Source: Bin94 sp965215535 (lineage in GTDB: Bacteria; Gemmatimonadota; Gemmatimonadetes; Longimicrobiales; Gaopeijiaceae). Taken from it: a DNA stretch of 64,000 nucleotides. Both the position numbers and the translations under genes were made by a program. Below the pieces are notes generated by a model. It did no database searches. It was given only the letters and a program-made list of their open reading frames with translations, and was not told the DNA's origin. Positions 9,433 through 16,952 of the stretch are shown piece by piece. How positions within the stretch are numbered: the first letter of the stretch is position 1; each line of letters begins with the position of its first letter. Location of the stretch: positions 2,790,001 to 2,854,000 of the forward strand of contig OZ244063.1 of assembly GCA_965215535.1 (NCBI GenBank). The letters are read 5' to 3'.

Positions 9433-10467
9433 TCAGCGGCGCCGGGGCGCGGCGGTCATCGGCAGCTCGCGGCTGACAACGCTTGCGGCGGCGCCGGCGA
9501 TCAGCGGGTCGGGACCGGTGACAACCTCCTCGTCGCGGTCCGGATAGGGAAGACGCGAGAGGAAGAACTGCATGGCCGCCAGACGCGCGCGCTTCTTGTC
9601 GTCGGACTTGATGATTGTCCAGGGCGCGTCGGCGGTGTCGGTATAGAAGAACATCGCCTCCTTGGCCCGCGTGTATTCGTGCCACTTGTCCAGCGAAGCG
9701 CGGTCGATCGAAGAGACCTTCCACTGCTTGAGCGGATCGGTGTTGCGACGCTCGAAGCGGGCTCGCTGCTCTTCCTGCGAGACCGAAAACCAGAACTTGA
9801 AGAGAACGATGCCGCTATTGACCAGCATGCGCTCGAACTCGGGAGCCTGACGCAAAAACTCGAGGTATTCCTGGCCTGTACAGAAGCCCATGACGCGCTC
9901 GACGCCCGCGCGGTTGTACCAGGAGCGGTCGAAGAGCACCATCTCGCCCGCCGTGGGCAGGTGCCGCACATAGCGCTGAAAATACCACTGCCCGCGCTCC
10001 ACCTCGCTGGGCTTGTCCAGCGCCACAACGCGCGCGCCCCGCGGATTGAGGTGTTCCATGAAGCGCTTGATCGTGCCTCCCTTGCCCGCCGCGTCGCGTC
10101 CCTCGAAGAGCACCACAATTTTCTGGCCCGACCGCCTGACCCAGCTCTGAACCTTGAGCAGCTCGACCTGCAGGTGGTTCTTCTCGCGCTCGTAGCTACG
10201 CCGCTTCATTCGGCTTGCGTAGGGATAGATGCCCTCCTGAAAGATGCGTGCAACGGTGTCGGGGTCGTCGGGATTGGGGAGATCGGCGGTGGAATCGGGC
10301 GCGGCGTGATTCGGGGTGGCGTGGGGCGGTGGGGCAGATTCGGCGCCGTTTGCGGGATCGCCGCCGGGCAGGGGGCGGCCCCGGGTGTCGGGCTCGGGCG
10401 GCTCCACCTGCGCGGGTCCGTGGAGAGAGCGCCGAGGCTCGGTGTGGTGGTTTGGGTTGTGGGACAC
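9433..10467 (-). CDS. ppk2: Polyphosphate kinase 2 family protein
   Basis: PPK2 enzymes transfer phosphate between polyphosphate and nucleotides. The Walker A motif GRDAAGKGGTIKRF, the lid-proximal LDKPSEVERGQWYFQRYV, Walker B DRSWYNRAGVERVMGF and the later WKVSSIDR..L..WHEY are all present, which is the full class I PPK2 core. The GTG at 10467 is preferred because AGGAG lies 9 bases upstream. A longer form from 10611 would add a low-complexity Pro/Ser leader with no family similarity. Even so the first 80 residues are disordered-looking (Pro/His rich). Whether it prefers ADP, GDP or AMP cannot be inferred. Confidence 0.85.
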   Translation of the reverse strand: MSHNPNHHTEPRRSLHGPAQVEPPEPDTRGRPLPGGDPANGAESAPPPHATPNHAAPDSTADLPNPDDPDTVARIFQEGIYPYASRMKRRSYEREKNHLQVELLKVQSWVRRSGQKIVVLFEGRDAAGKGGTIKRFMEHLNPRGARVVALDKPSEVERGQWYFQRYVRHLPTAGEMVLFDRSWYNRAGVERVMGFCTGQEYLEFLRQAPEFERMLVNSGIVLFKFWFSVSQEEQRARFERRNTDPLKQWKVSSIDRASLDKWHEYTRAKEAMFFYTDTADAPWTIIKSDDKKRARLAAMQFFLSRLPYPDRDEEVVTGPDPLIAGAAASVVSRELPMTAAPRRR

Positions 10468-11125
10468 TGGCCAGGGCTCCTGCGAACGATACGGTCCGGG
10501 GCAAAAAGCTTTCGTCGGGTACGTTAAGGGCATCGGGGATGAATCTTTCTCTGCGCGACCGAATCGGGCAAGTCGAACAAGTCGGGCAGAGCGCTCGGCG
10601 GTCGAACCCATGGCCTCGGAATTTCGGCGAACGAAGACCCTGAACCCTTCGCCGGGTCACCGAATCTGTGAAAGGGGACAGCGCGCGGCGCTCCCAATCT
10701 CGGCGTCATCTCGCCGGTTACAAAAGGTTCAGGCCGAAAGTTTTCCTAAAAACAGCCAAAAATAAAGAAAACATATAGCCATATTCTTTCGTAACGAGTG
10801 TCGAACTGTCTCGGTTACGAAAAAAACAGGCGCTAAATTTTCATAACTCCGTCCAGCGAACCCACTTGGACAGATCACAGCGCCCCAAACCGTCCCCCGG
10901 ATCGCCCGCCGAAGCGCACGACCGCTCGCCACCTCCTTCGGCGCCCTTTGCGGCGTGCGCAGTTGGGAGCCGTGTCCCGAATCTGTCTGTGCGCATGAAC
11001 GATCTGCCAGCGCCAGGAGCGCCGACCGCGAAGGAGCGCCGCAGAGCGCGATGTTGCCCGGGGGGTGCGCCCAGGGACGTGCCCGGGCCGATCTCACTGC
11101 CCCCTGCGCCTGCCAGCGACGGGAT
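10468..11125. other. 658-bp gene-free interval with AT-rich palindromes
   Basis: There is no convincing gene between the PPK2 start and the SixA-like stop. The interval is ordinary GC-rich DNA except for 10715-10850, which is conspicuously AT-rich and holds two 32-nt palindromic repeats plus a further inverted repeat (TTTCGTAACGAG at 10787-10798 against CTCGGTTACGAAA at 10810-10822). Confidence 0.6.
10719..10846. repeat. Pair of 32-nt imperfect palindromes, cluster 1
   Basis: Two 32-nt copies occur at 10719-10750 and 10815-10846. Each begins TTAC.AAAA, has a central CAGGC and ends TTTTC.TAA, so the outer arms are inverted repeats of each other. The same 32-nt architecture recurs as a pair at 26279-26310 and 26362-26393. 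The copies are 96 bp apart (start to start). Likely roles include recombination or protein-binding sites, or the ends of a short non-autonomous element. The sequence alone does not decide. Confidence 0.7.
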
Positions 11126-11659
11126 TCATGAGGAACAGTCTCCATCCCTCTCCAGCTCGCGCGGCAGAATGAAGTGTGCCAGCCGGCCTCCACCGGCCAC
11201 CCCGGTCCAGTGCTCGTCGTAGAGCTCCAGGATCGCTGCGGCCCCGGTCGGAAAGCGAACGCCGAGACGGGCCATCGCCGCCGGTTCGCCCTCGCGCGCC
11301 AGATAGGCGGCCAGCGCATGGGTTGCGGGATTGTGCCCCAGCGCCATCACGGTCCGGGCAGAGGCTGGCGCCGCAGCGATGCGTTCGAGCACGGCGTCGG
11401 GCGAGGCCAGGTAGAGAGCCCGGTGAAAGGAGATCTGCGGCCGGTTGCCCAGGGGGCGGCTCATTCCCTGCCAGCTTTGGCGGGTGCGCAGCGCACTGCT
11501 CGAGAGAACCAGATCGGGAGTGCAGCCGAGTGTGTGCAGATGCGTTCCCACGAGCTCCGCCGCCCGGTGTCCGCGCGCATTCAGCGGCCGGTCGTGGTCG
11601 TCGAGTGTGGAATCGCTCCAGCTCGATTTGGCGTGGCGGACAAGGATCAGGCGGCGCAT
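11126..11659 (-). CDS. SixA-like histidine phosphatase
   Basis: The protein begins MRRLILVRHAKSSW, the RHA/RHG phosphatase motif with the nucleophilic His, followed by R.LN.RG..AA and the second catalytic His in LGHNPATHALA. A length of 177 residues fits the SixA phosphohistidine-phosphatase group rather than the larger phosphoglycerate mutases. SixA removes phosphate from His on phosphorelay or PTS proteins in enterobacteria. The target here is unknown. ATG 11659 was chosen because the protein motif starts two residues later; the longer open frame upstream is not conserved-looking. Confidence 0.82.
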   Translation of the reverse strand: MRRLILVRHAKSSWSDSTLDDHDRPLNARGHRAAELVGTHLHTLGCTPDLVLSSSALRTRQSWQGMSRPLGNRPQISFHRALYLASPDAVLERIAAAPASARTVMALGHNPATHALAAYLAREGEPAAMARLGVRFPTGAAAILELYDEHWTGVAGGGRLAHFILPRELERDGDCSS

Positions 11660-11841
11660 GGGGGGGCGGAAGGAAGAAGAGATCGGCGCACAACCCGAAA
11701 AATGGGGAAGATGGACCGGTTTTGCAAAATCGAATCCGGCAGAACAGCGGTGGCCCGGCTCGCGGCGACTGGATTCCGTTCGGCCGTTCGGGGGAGCGAT
11801 GGCGACAGGCTTCATCGATCCGGGGAATCCCCCGCCAACTG

Positions 11842-13497
11842 TTGACACAAGCACCTGAAAGCGCCACTTATTCAGAATATGGATCCATTCCACTTCCTGC
11901 CAGGGAGGCTCCGATCAGCGCGCACTCGCCATCCAGCCGGAAGCTCTCGCGTCATGGAAAACGGGAAACCCGCGGCTCTGCTCATCAGCCGATTTCGGGC
12001 GTCAAGGCCGCCGGGATCGTTCCAACGCCTCCCCATATCGTCAACCTCATGCTGGACGAGATCCTTCCCGGGGATCTCGAAGACGTGCGCCTCTGCGAGC
12101 CCGGATGCGGAGCGGGTCCATTCCTGGTCGAAGCGGCGCGACGCATTTGCAAACAGATGCGCGACAGCGACGACAAAGGTGGCTACCTTCGGTCCCTCCG
12201 CGATCTTACAGGGTTCGACACCGATCGCCTGGCTCTGTCCAGATGCCGATCTCTCCTCACGGCGACCTGCCGGGAGATCCTTGGCGACAAGCGCTTTGCG
12301 GTCCAATGGAACTTGGTGCACGCCGATATGCTGGTTCGATCTTCATGGAAAAATCTTGTCAGCAGATTTCAGTATGTGTGTGGAAATCCTCCGTATGTTC
12401 GCATTCAGAACCTGGAAAATCACCGGCGCAACCAGATAGTCCGGAATCAGTGGAATATACAGTGGTCGGGGTCTTTCGATCTGTACTACCTGTTTTTCGA
12501 TGCCGGTCTCGACATGCTCGCCGAAGAGGGAATCCTGTCCTATATTACGCCAAGCAGTTGGCTGAAAACTGTCGCGGGACGCTCCCTACGCAATTATCTG
12601 AAATCCAACCATCAAATCCTTCGCGTGATCGATTTTGGGCACGATCAGGTGTTTGATTCCGTTACAACCTATACGGCGATCACAACCATAAGGCGTTGCG
12701 GCGTTACCGACGTTATTCCCGCCGCGCGCGCCAAAGTTGAAAATTCCCGGGTAAGCCTGAATGCCAACTATGAGATACACGCCGAGGATGACCCCTGGAG
12801 TCCTCTGACCCCGAATCAGCGACATCTTTTAAGGAACAAAGACGTGTACGATGCAGTGCTTGCAGATGTCGCCACGATTTCAGTCGGAATTCAAACCCTG
12901 GCGGATCGGGTGTTTGTTCTGAATGTGCTTGATCGAAAAGACGGCATCCTGACATGCACTGACGGAAACTCAATCGTATCGATTGAAGAGGAGATCGTTC
13001 GCCGGATTGTCAAGGCGTCGGTTTTCAGAAACGGCGCAGATCCGCAATCGCGAGTGATCATCTATCCGTACGATTGCCATGGCGCGCTGATCGGAGAATC
13101 GAAATTTAGAAACCGATACCCCCTGGCCTTTGATTGGCTGAGCCGCAATCGGTCCATTCTGGAGAGCCGCGACAAGGGAAAGTGCCGGGCAAAGTGGTAC
13201 GCATACGGCAGGGATGTCGGCATTACCAGCGCCTTTGGAAAAAAAATTCTGACATCGGGAATGAATAAATTTCCCAACTTCCAGGTGAGTCGCGATGAGC
13301 GAGCTCTCTATTATTCCGGTTATGGCATAAAGCCCAGGGAAGATGTCGATTTCGAAAAATTGTTATCCGAGCTGAATAGTGAAAGAATGGATTATTTTAT
13401 TCAGGCCACCAGTCGGCCATATCGAAATGGCTGGTACTCGTACGCCAAGACGTTTATTCAACAGTTTCCAATCGCAAAGGAGGCTGTGTTAAAGTGA
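11842..13497 (+). CDS. Type II N6-adenine DNA methyltransferase (TaqI/Eco57I class)
   Basis: Gamma-class amino-methyltransferase motifs are present: a TP.HIV start region, motif I CEPGCGAGPFL, a DTDRLAL motif II and the catalytic motif IV GNPPYVRIQN, followed by SFDLYYLFF and the GILSYITPSSWL motif. The C-terminal half is a target-recognition region with ..YYSGYGIKP. The start is uncertain: there is no ATG before 12050, which would remove motif X, so TTG 11842 is proposed. It overlaps the putative endonuclease gene by 4 bp. Base composition becomes AT-richer along the gene compared with neighbours, suggesting transfer. Confidence 0.8.
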   Translation: MTQAPESATYSEYGSIPLPAREAPISAHSPSSRKLSRHGKRETRGSAHQPISGVKAAGIVPTPPHIVNLMLDEILPGDLEDVRLCEPGCGAGPFLVEAARRICKQMRDSDDKGGYLRSLRDLTGFDTDRLALSRCRSLLTATCREILGDKRFAVQWNLVHADMLVRSSWKNLVSRFQYVCGNPPYVRIQNLENHRRNQIVRNQWNIQWSGSFDLYYLFFDAGLDMLAEEGILSYITPSSWLKTVAGRSLRNYLKSNHQILRVIDFGHDQVFDSVTTYTAITTIRRCGVTDVIPAARAKVENSRVSLNANYEIHAEDDPWSPLTPNQRHLLRNKDVYDAVLADVATISVGIQTLADRVFVLNVLDRKDGILTCTDGNSIVSIEEEIVRRIVKASVFRNGADPQSRVIIYPYDCHGALIGESKFRNRYPLAFDWLSRNRSILESRDKGKCRAKWYAYGRDVGITSAFGKKILTSGMNKFPNFQVSRDERALYYSGYGIKPREDVDFEKLLSELNSERMDYFIQATSRPYRNGWYSYAKTFIQQFPIAKEAVLK

Positions 13498-14249
13498 GCG
13501 GCATTGAAAGACGATGTCTTGACGCACTGCAGCGGGCATGGATGCTGGGAGTTGAATCCCCCAGATCCAACAACAAGCTCAAGATTTTGCATGGCTGGTT
13601 GCGCAATGAGTTGTTGAGGGTGTTGCTCGGCTATGAAATTTTCTGCCATATGGAAAACCCTGAAAAATATAGCCGGGAAATCAGGGTGGATGGAAAATAT
13701 TATCAGAAAAAAGTCGATCTTCTGATTCGTCGAAACGGGATGGATGTGGGCGTCGTCAACGTCAAGTTCGTTCTGTCCAACTACAAGAAAAACGCCGTCA
13801 ACTATTTTGAGCATCAATTAGGAGAAACGGCTAACCTGAGAAGCCAGCAGCTTGTCTACGGAAATGTCATTTTTCTTCCGGACCCTGTTCCTGTAGATAG
13901 AGATCAGGTGATCCTGAATATGATCACGAAAACCGAAAGGATAAACGATAAATCCGTGCAACGATACATTGACCTTTCCGAAGATCATCACAATATTGTA
14001 GTGCCGGATGTGCAGGCATTGGTCATCGCGGTCCTCGACCCTGGAAGCGATTTTATCGTCAGAATGGCGAATGCGAGTGATCTGCAGCACCTGACCGAAC
14101 GCTCTCGCCACTTTCTTGGCGAGCGTGCAGGAATCGAAAAATTTGTCCGCGATTACGCAATGGAGATAGAAACAAGCTACCGAAGAAGAGCCGGATCATC
14201 TTCTTGCTCCACAATTCCCCCCTCCGAACCCAAGGATCTCTTCCCATGA
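13494..14249 (+). CDS. Putative type II restriction endonuclease
   Basis: It is not recognised as a named family. The case rests on position and on a PD-(D/E)XK-like segment. The GTG start overlaps the stop of the methyltransferase (GTGA), and a length of 251 residues is typical for type II endonucleases. KKVDLLIRR followed 15 residues later by VVNVKF looks like the metal-binding D...xxK core, with Asn in place of the usual Glu. The methyltransferase has no nuclease domain of its own, so this gene is the natural cognate nuclease. It is AT-rich like the upstream gene, and the following VOC gene returns to the local composition. Confidence 0.6.
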   Translation: MSGIERRCLDALQRAWMLGVESPRSNNKLKILHGWLRNELLRVLLGYEIFCHMENPEKYSREIRVDGKYYQKKVDLLIRRNGMDVGVVNVKFVLSNYKKNAVNYFEHQLGETANLRSQQLVYGNVIFLPDPVPVDRDQVILNMITKTERINDKSVQRYIDLSEDHHNIVVPDVQALVIAVLDPGSDFIVRMANASDLQHLTERSRHFLGERAGIEKFVRDYAMEIETSYRRRAGSSSCSTIPPSEPKDLFP

Positions 14250-15025
14250 CCGACACCCCTCGCATTCCCCTGGGCCGCTTCTGCTGGCATGAACTGATGA
14301 CCTCCGACCGCGCCGCCGCGCGCGACTTTTACCGCTCGCTCGCCGGATGGACCATGAGCACCTGGGAGGGCGGCGGCGAGCCCTACGAGATGTGGGTGAA
14401 TGGCGAGCGCCCTCTGGGCGGCCTACTCGACCTTCCTGCCCCCGAGACTCCCCCCTGTTGGCTGGCGTATGTCTCGGTGCCCGATCTGGATGACATCCTT
14501 GAGCGGGCGAAGGCGTGGAAGGGGTCGATTTTGAATGTGCTTGCGGTGCCGCAGGTAGGGCGCTTTGCGGTGCTTGCCGATCCGCAGGGGGCCGTCTTTG
14601 CGGTGATCGAACCCGAGGGCGAGACGCCGGGGCACGACGATCCGCCCGCCGTGGGCGACGTCTCCTGGAATGAGCTCGCGACCACCGATCCCGAGGCAGC
14701 CTGGTCCTTCTATTCCGATCTCTTCGGATGGCAGGATGCGGGCAGAATGGATATGGGCGAGCTGGGGGAATACCTGCCCTTCGCCGCCGGCGCCCACCCG
14801 ATCGGCGGCATCTGCAAGGCGCCTGCGGGGATGCCGGCCGCCTGGCTCTACTACATTCGCGTGCCCGATATGGATGTGGCGCTCGAGCGGATTCGGGCGA
14901 AGGGCGGACAGATCCTCAATGGACCGATGGAGGTGCCCGATGGCGACATGGTGGCGCAGTGCATGGACAACAGGGGGATTGCCTTTGCGGTGCATGCGAC
15001 TGCCGCCGGGAATCATGGGCCGTAA
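14246..15025 (+). CDS. VOC (glyoxalase/bleomycin-resistance fold) protein, two domains
   Basis: Two tandem VOC modules of about 125 residues are visible: GRFCWHELMTSD..AA..FY..L.GW, then DVSWNELATTDPEAAWSFYSDLFGW. Each ends with FAV.EP or FAVHA. This is the two-domain VOC layout often annotated as a glyoxalase-like or hydroxylase-associated protein. Metal ligands H and E are plausible in each module. AAGGAT precedes ATG 14246. The start overlaps the end of the endonuclease gene by 4 bp, most likely because the restriction cassette abuts it rather than through shared function. Substrate unknown. Confidence 0.82.
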   Translation: MTDTPRIPLGRFCWHELMTSDRAAARDFYRSLAGWTMSTWEGGGEPYEMWVNGERPLGGLLDLPAPETPPCWLAYVSVPDLDDILERAKAWKGSILNVLAVPQVGRFAVLADPQGAVFAVIEPEGETPGHDDPPAVGDVSWNELATTDPEAAWSFYSDLFGWQDAGRMDMGELGEYLPFAAGAHPIGGICKAPAGMPAAWLYYIRVPDMDVALERIRAKGGQILNGPMEVPDGDMVAQCMDNRGIAFAVHATAAGNHGP

Positions 15026-15102
15026 ATGAGCCTGCGGTCCGGCATTCGGCGGCGATGGTTCTTCGCGTCCGGCGCAGCTCTGCGGATTTTTGGAGAGCGC
15101 CG

Positions 15103-15360
15103 ATGCCTCCGGTGAAGGCCGTCCTGCGTCTGTGCGCCCTCGCGGCGATCCTGCCGATTTTTCCGGCGACCGCCTCTACGACCGCTCCCGCCCCCGCCGA
15201 TCCTGCAATCTTCGAAGCGGCGCGGATTCGCGACTGTTCCGCCCGGGAGCCCCCGCAGCGCTTTGCCGAGGGCGTTGTGCATGTTCGTGTGAATGGCGTG
15301 CCGGTTTTGCGCAATGGCGTCATGGCTGGCGCCGCCCCGGGCGAGGTTATCCGCCGATGA
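15103..15360 (+). pseudogene. Remnant of an N-acyl-D-amino-acid deacylase: signal peptide plus C-terminal tail
   Basis: ATG 15103 (GGAGAG upstream) opens an 85-codon frame. It encodes a signal peptide (LRLCALAAILPIFPATAS), then about 45 residues resembling the end of D-aminoacylases (PQRFAEGVVHVRVNGVPVLRNG, then APGEVIRR). The roughly 450-residue catalytic domain that should lie between is absent, so an in-frame deletion has probably joined the two ends. It overlaps the downstream GNAT gene by ATGA, which would keep translation coupled. Confidence 0.6.
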
Positions 15361-15860
15361 GCGATCCGGCAATCCGTTCGCTGGTCCCCGCCGACTGGCC
15401 CGCCGTCGCGCAGATCTACCGCGAGGGAATCGAGTCGGGAAACGCAACCTTCGAGACCGAGGTGCCCGACTGGGCAAGCTGGGACGCCGCGCGCAGCCCC
15501 GAATGCCGCCTTGTGGCCGAGGCCGGGGGCCACGTTGTGGGATTTGCCGCGTTGAGTCCGGTGTCGGGGCGGTGCGTCTATGGCGGAGTGCGCGAAGCGA
15601 TGATCTACATTGCAGCTTCGGCGCGGGGCAGGGGTGTGGGGGGGCAGTTGCTGGGGAGCCTGGTGGCCGCCAGCGAGGCCGAGGGAATCTGGACGCTCCA
15701 GGCGGGGATCTTCCCCGAAAATGCAGCGTCGATCCGCATCTTCACCAGGGCCGGATTCGAGATTTTGGGCACGCACCGCAGGCTGGGCCGATTCCACGAT
15801 GGGCGGTGGCGCGATGTTGTGCTGATGGAGAGGCGGAGCGAGGTGGCGGGGGTGGGGTGA
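15357..15860 (+). CDS. GNAT acetyltransferase, phosphinothricin N-acetyltransferase-like
   Basis: The protein opens IRSLVPADWPAVAQIYREGIESGNATFETEVP, the hallmark of the phosphinothricin/methionine-sulfoximine acetyltransferase group. The acetyl-CoA pocket follows (ARGRGVGGQLLGSL), then AGIFPENAASIRIFTRAGFEILG. At 167 residues it is full length. Acetylation of a small amine such as methionine sulfoximine is probable. It overlaps the deacylase remnant upstream, a pairing of deacylase and acetylase that may once have been functional. Confidence 0.85.
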   Translation: MSDPAIRSLVPADWPAVAQIYREGIESGNATFETEVPDWASWDAARSPECRLVAEAGGHVVGFAALSPVSGRCVYGGVREAMIYIAASARGRGVGGQLLGSLVAASEAEGIWTLQAGIFPENAASIRIFTRAGFEILGTHRRLGRFHDGRWRDVVLMERRSEVAGVG

Positions 15861-15899
15861 GGGGGGCGGTCCGGGGCCTGGGGCGGATCTGTCCCCTCT

Positions 15900-16952
15900 T
15901 TACCCGTCCCGCGCCAGAGAAAGATACCGATCGCGAATCCTGTTGTAGTGCACAATCCGTACATCCAGCGGCATGTGGGCCAGCTTTGCAAAGGCGCGCT
16001 CCATGGCGCCGTGAATCCACTGGTCGTCGTTTCCGAAGGCGCCGCCGCCAACCATGGTGAGATAGACGACGGGGTTGCCGGTTTGTTGCAGATTTTCTGC
16101 CGCCGCAAGGAGTGTGGCTTCGTAGCTTGCCTCAAGGATCAGCCGGGCGAAGGCGCGCCATTCCTTGCTGGAGATGGGGCTGGCGGTCAGGGGCAGGGCA
16201 GAGCAAAAGCACTGCGTGACATGGGAGGGCGATTGGGCGCGGGTGACCTGTACATTGCGCTGAACGCCAATGCGCAGGGCGGCGCGGAGCTTGTCGCGGC
16301 CGGGTTCGTTCAGGGTGCCAAAGCGGGAGTTGAAGTCGTCCCGGGTGGAGGGCGGGAGGAGCGCATAGCCATTTTGCATCGTCCAGAGGCGGATGCCGTT
16401 GTTGGGGCGACCCTTTGCAAGCAACTGGTGAAGGTCGTGCAGGCAATCGATCTGGCGATCTTCGCTCTGACCGATCCCGCCCGCGACCGGCACAAAATAA
16501 TTGCGATAGACGGTCGCGGCCGCCGCCGAGAGTGCACAAGCCGGACCCTGGGTCGAGTCATGTACATAATTCGTAACCCCGCTTTCGGGAGTGACTGTGG
16601 GCGCAACCATCTCAAGCAGGTTGAACTGCGAGGCAACCTGAAAGAAATCGCCATTGTCGGCATTGTGGTGCAGCTCCCCGGCCTCGCCCACAAGGTTGCG
16701 CACCCGAATCGATCCGGCTGTTGCGCGTGGAGCCCGTTCACGAAGCTCGCCGAGCGAGGGCGTTTCCAGGGTGCCGATCCCGAAGCGGACGCCATCGGCG
16801 CGCGAGTCGCGGTAGCACAGGATGTTCCCCCTGGCGGTTTCTTCAACACAGAGCTGGCGGCGAACCTCTTCGGCGCTCTCGGCAAATCCGAAAAGCTCCT
16901 CAAACCAGCCTCCGGTCTCCGCGATCGCCGTCGGCGAATCAGGCTCGCTCAC
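15900..16952 (-). CDS. Conserved-looking protein of unknown function
   Basis: GTG 16952 overlaps the stop of the M28 peptidase gene (GTGA) and is preceded by the strong GGAGGAAGGAGG, so the two are co-translated. No signal peptide is visible. The 350-residue protein has an N-terminal helical part (WFEELFGFAES) and a central segment VTNYVHDSTQGPACALSAAAATVYRNYF. Its C-terminal segment VYLTMVGGGAFGNDDQWI recalls glycine-rich nucleotide or ADP-ribose loops, possibly a macrodomain-like fold. I do not recognise the family. The ADP-ribose idea is only a resemblance. Confidence 0.6.
   Translation of the reverse strand: MSEPDSPTAIAETGGWFEELFGFAESAEEVRRQLCVEETARGNILCYRDSRADGVRFGIGTLETPSLGELRERAPRATAGSIRVRNLVGEAGELHHNADNGDFFQVASQFNLLEMVAPTVTPESGVTNYVHDSTQGPACALSAAAATVYRNYFVPVAGGIGQSEDRQIDCLHDLHQLLAKGRPNNGIRLWTMQNGYALLPPSTRDDFNSRFGTLNEPGRDKLRAALRIGVQRNVQVTRAQSPSHVTQCFCSALPLTASPISSKEWRAFARLILEASYEATLLAAAENLQQTGNPVVYLTMVGGGAFGNDDQWIHGAMERAFAKLAHMPLDVRIVHYNRIRDRYLSLARDG

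Noticed and set aside
9332..9724. Separate small gene overlapping the end of ppk2
   Set aside because: Alternative frame of the PPK2 gene; composition typical of a shadow.
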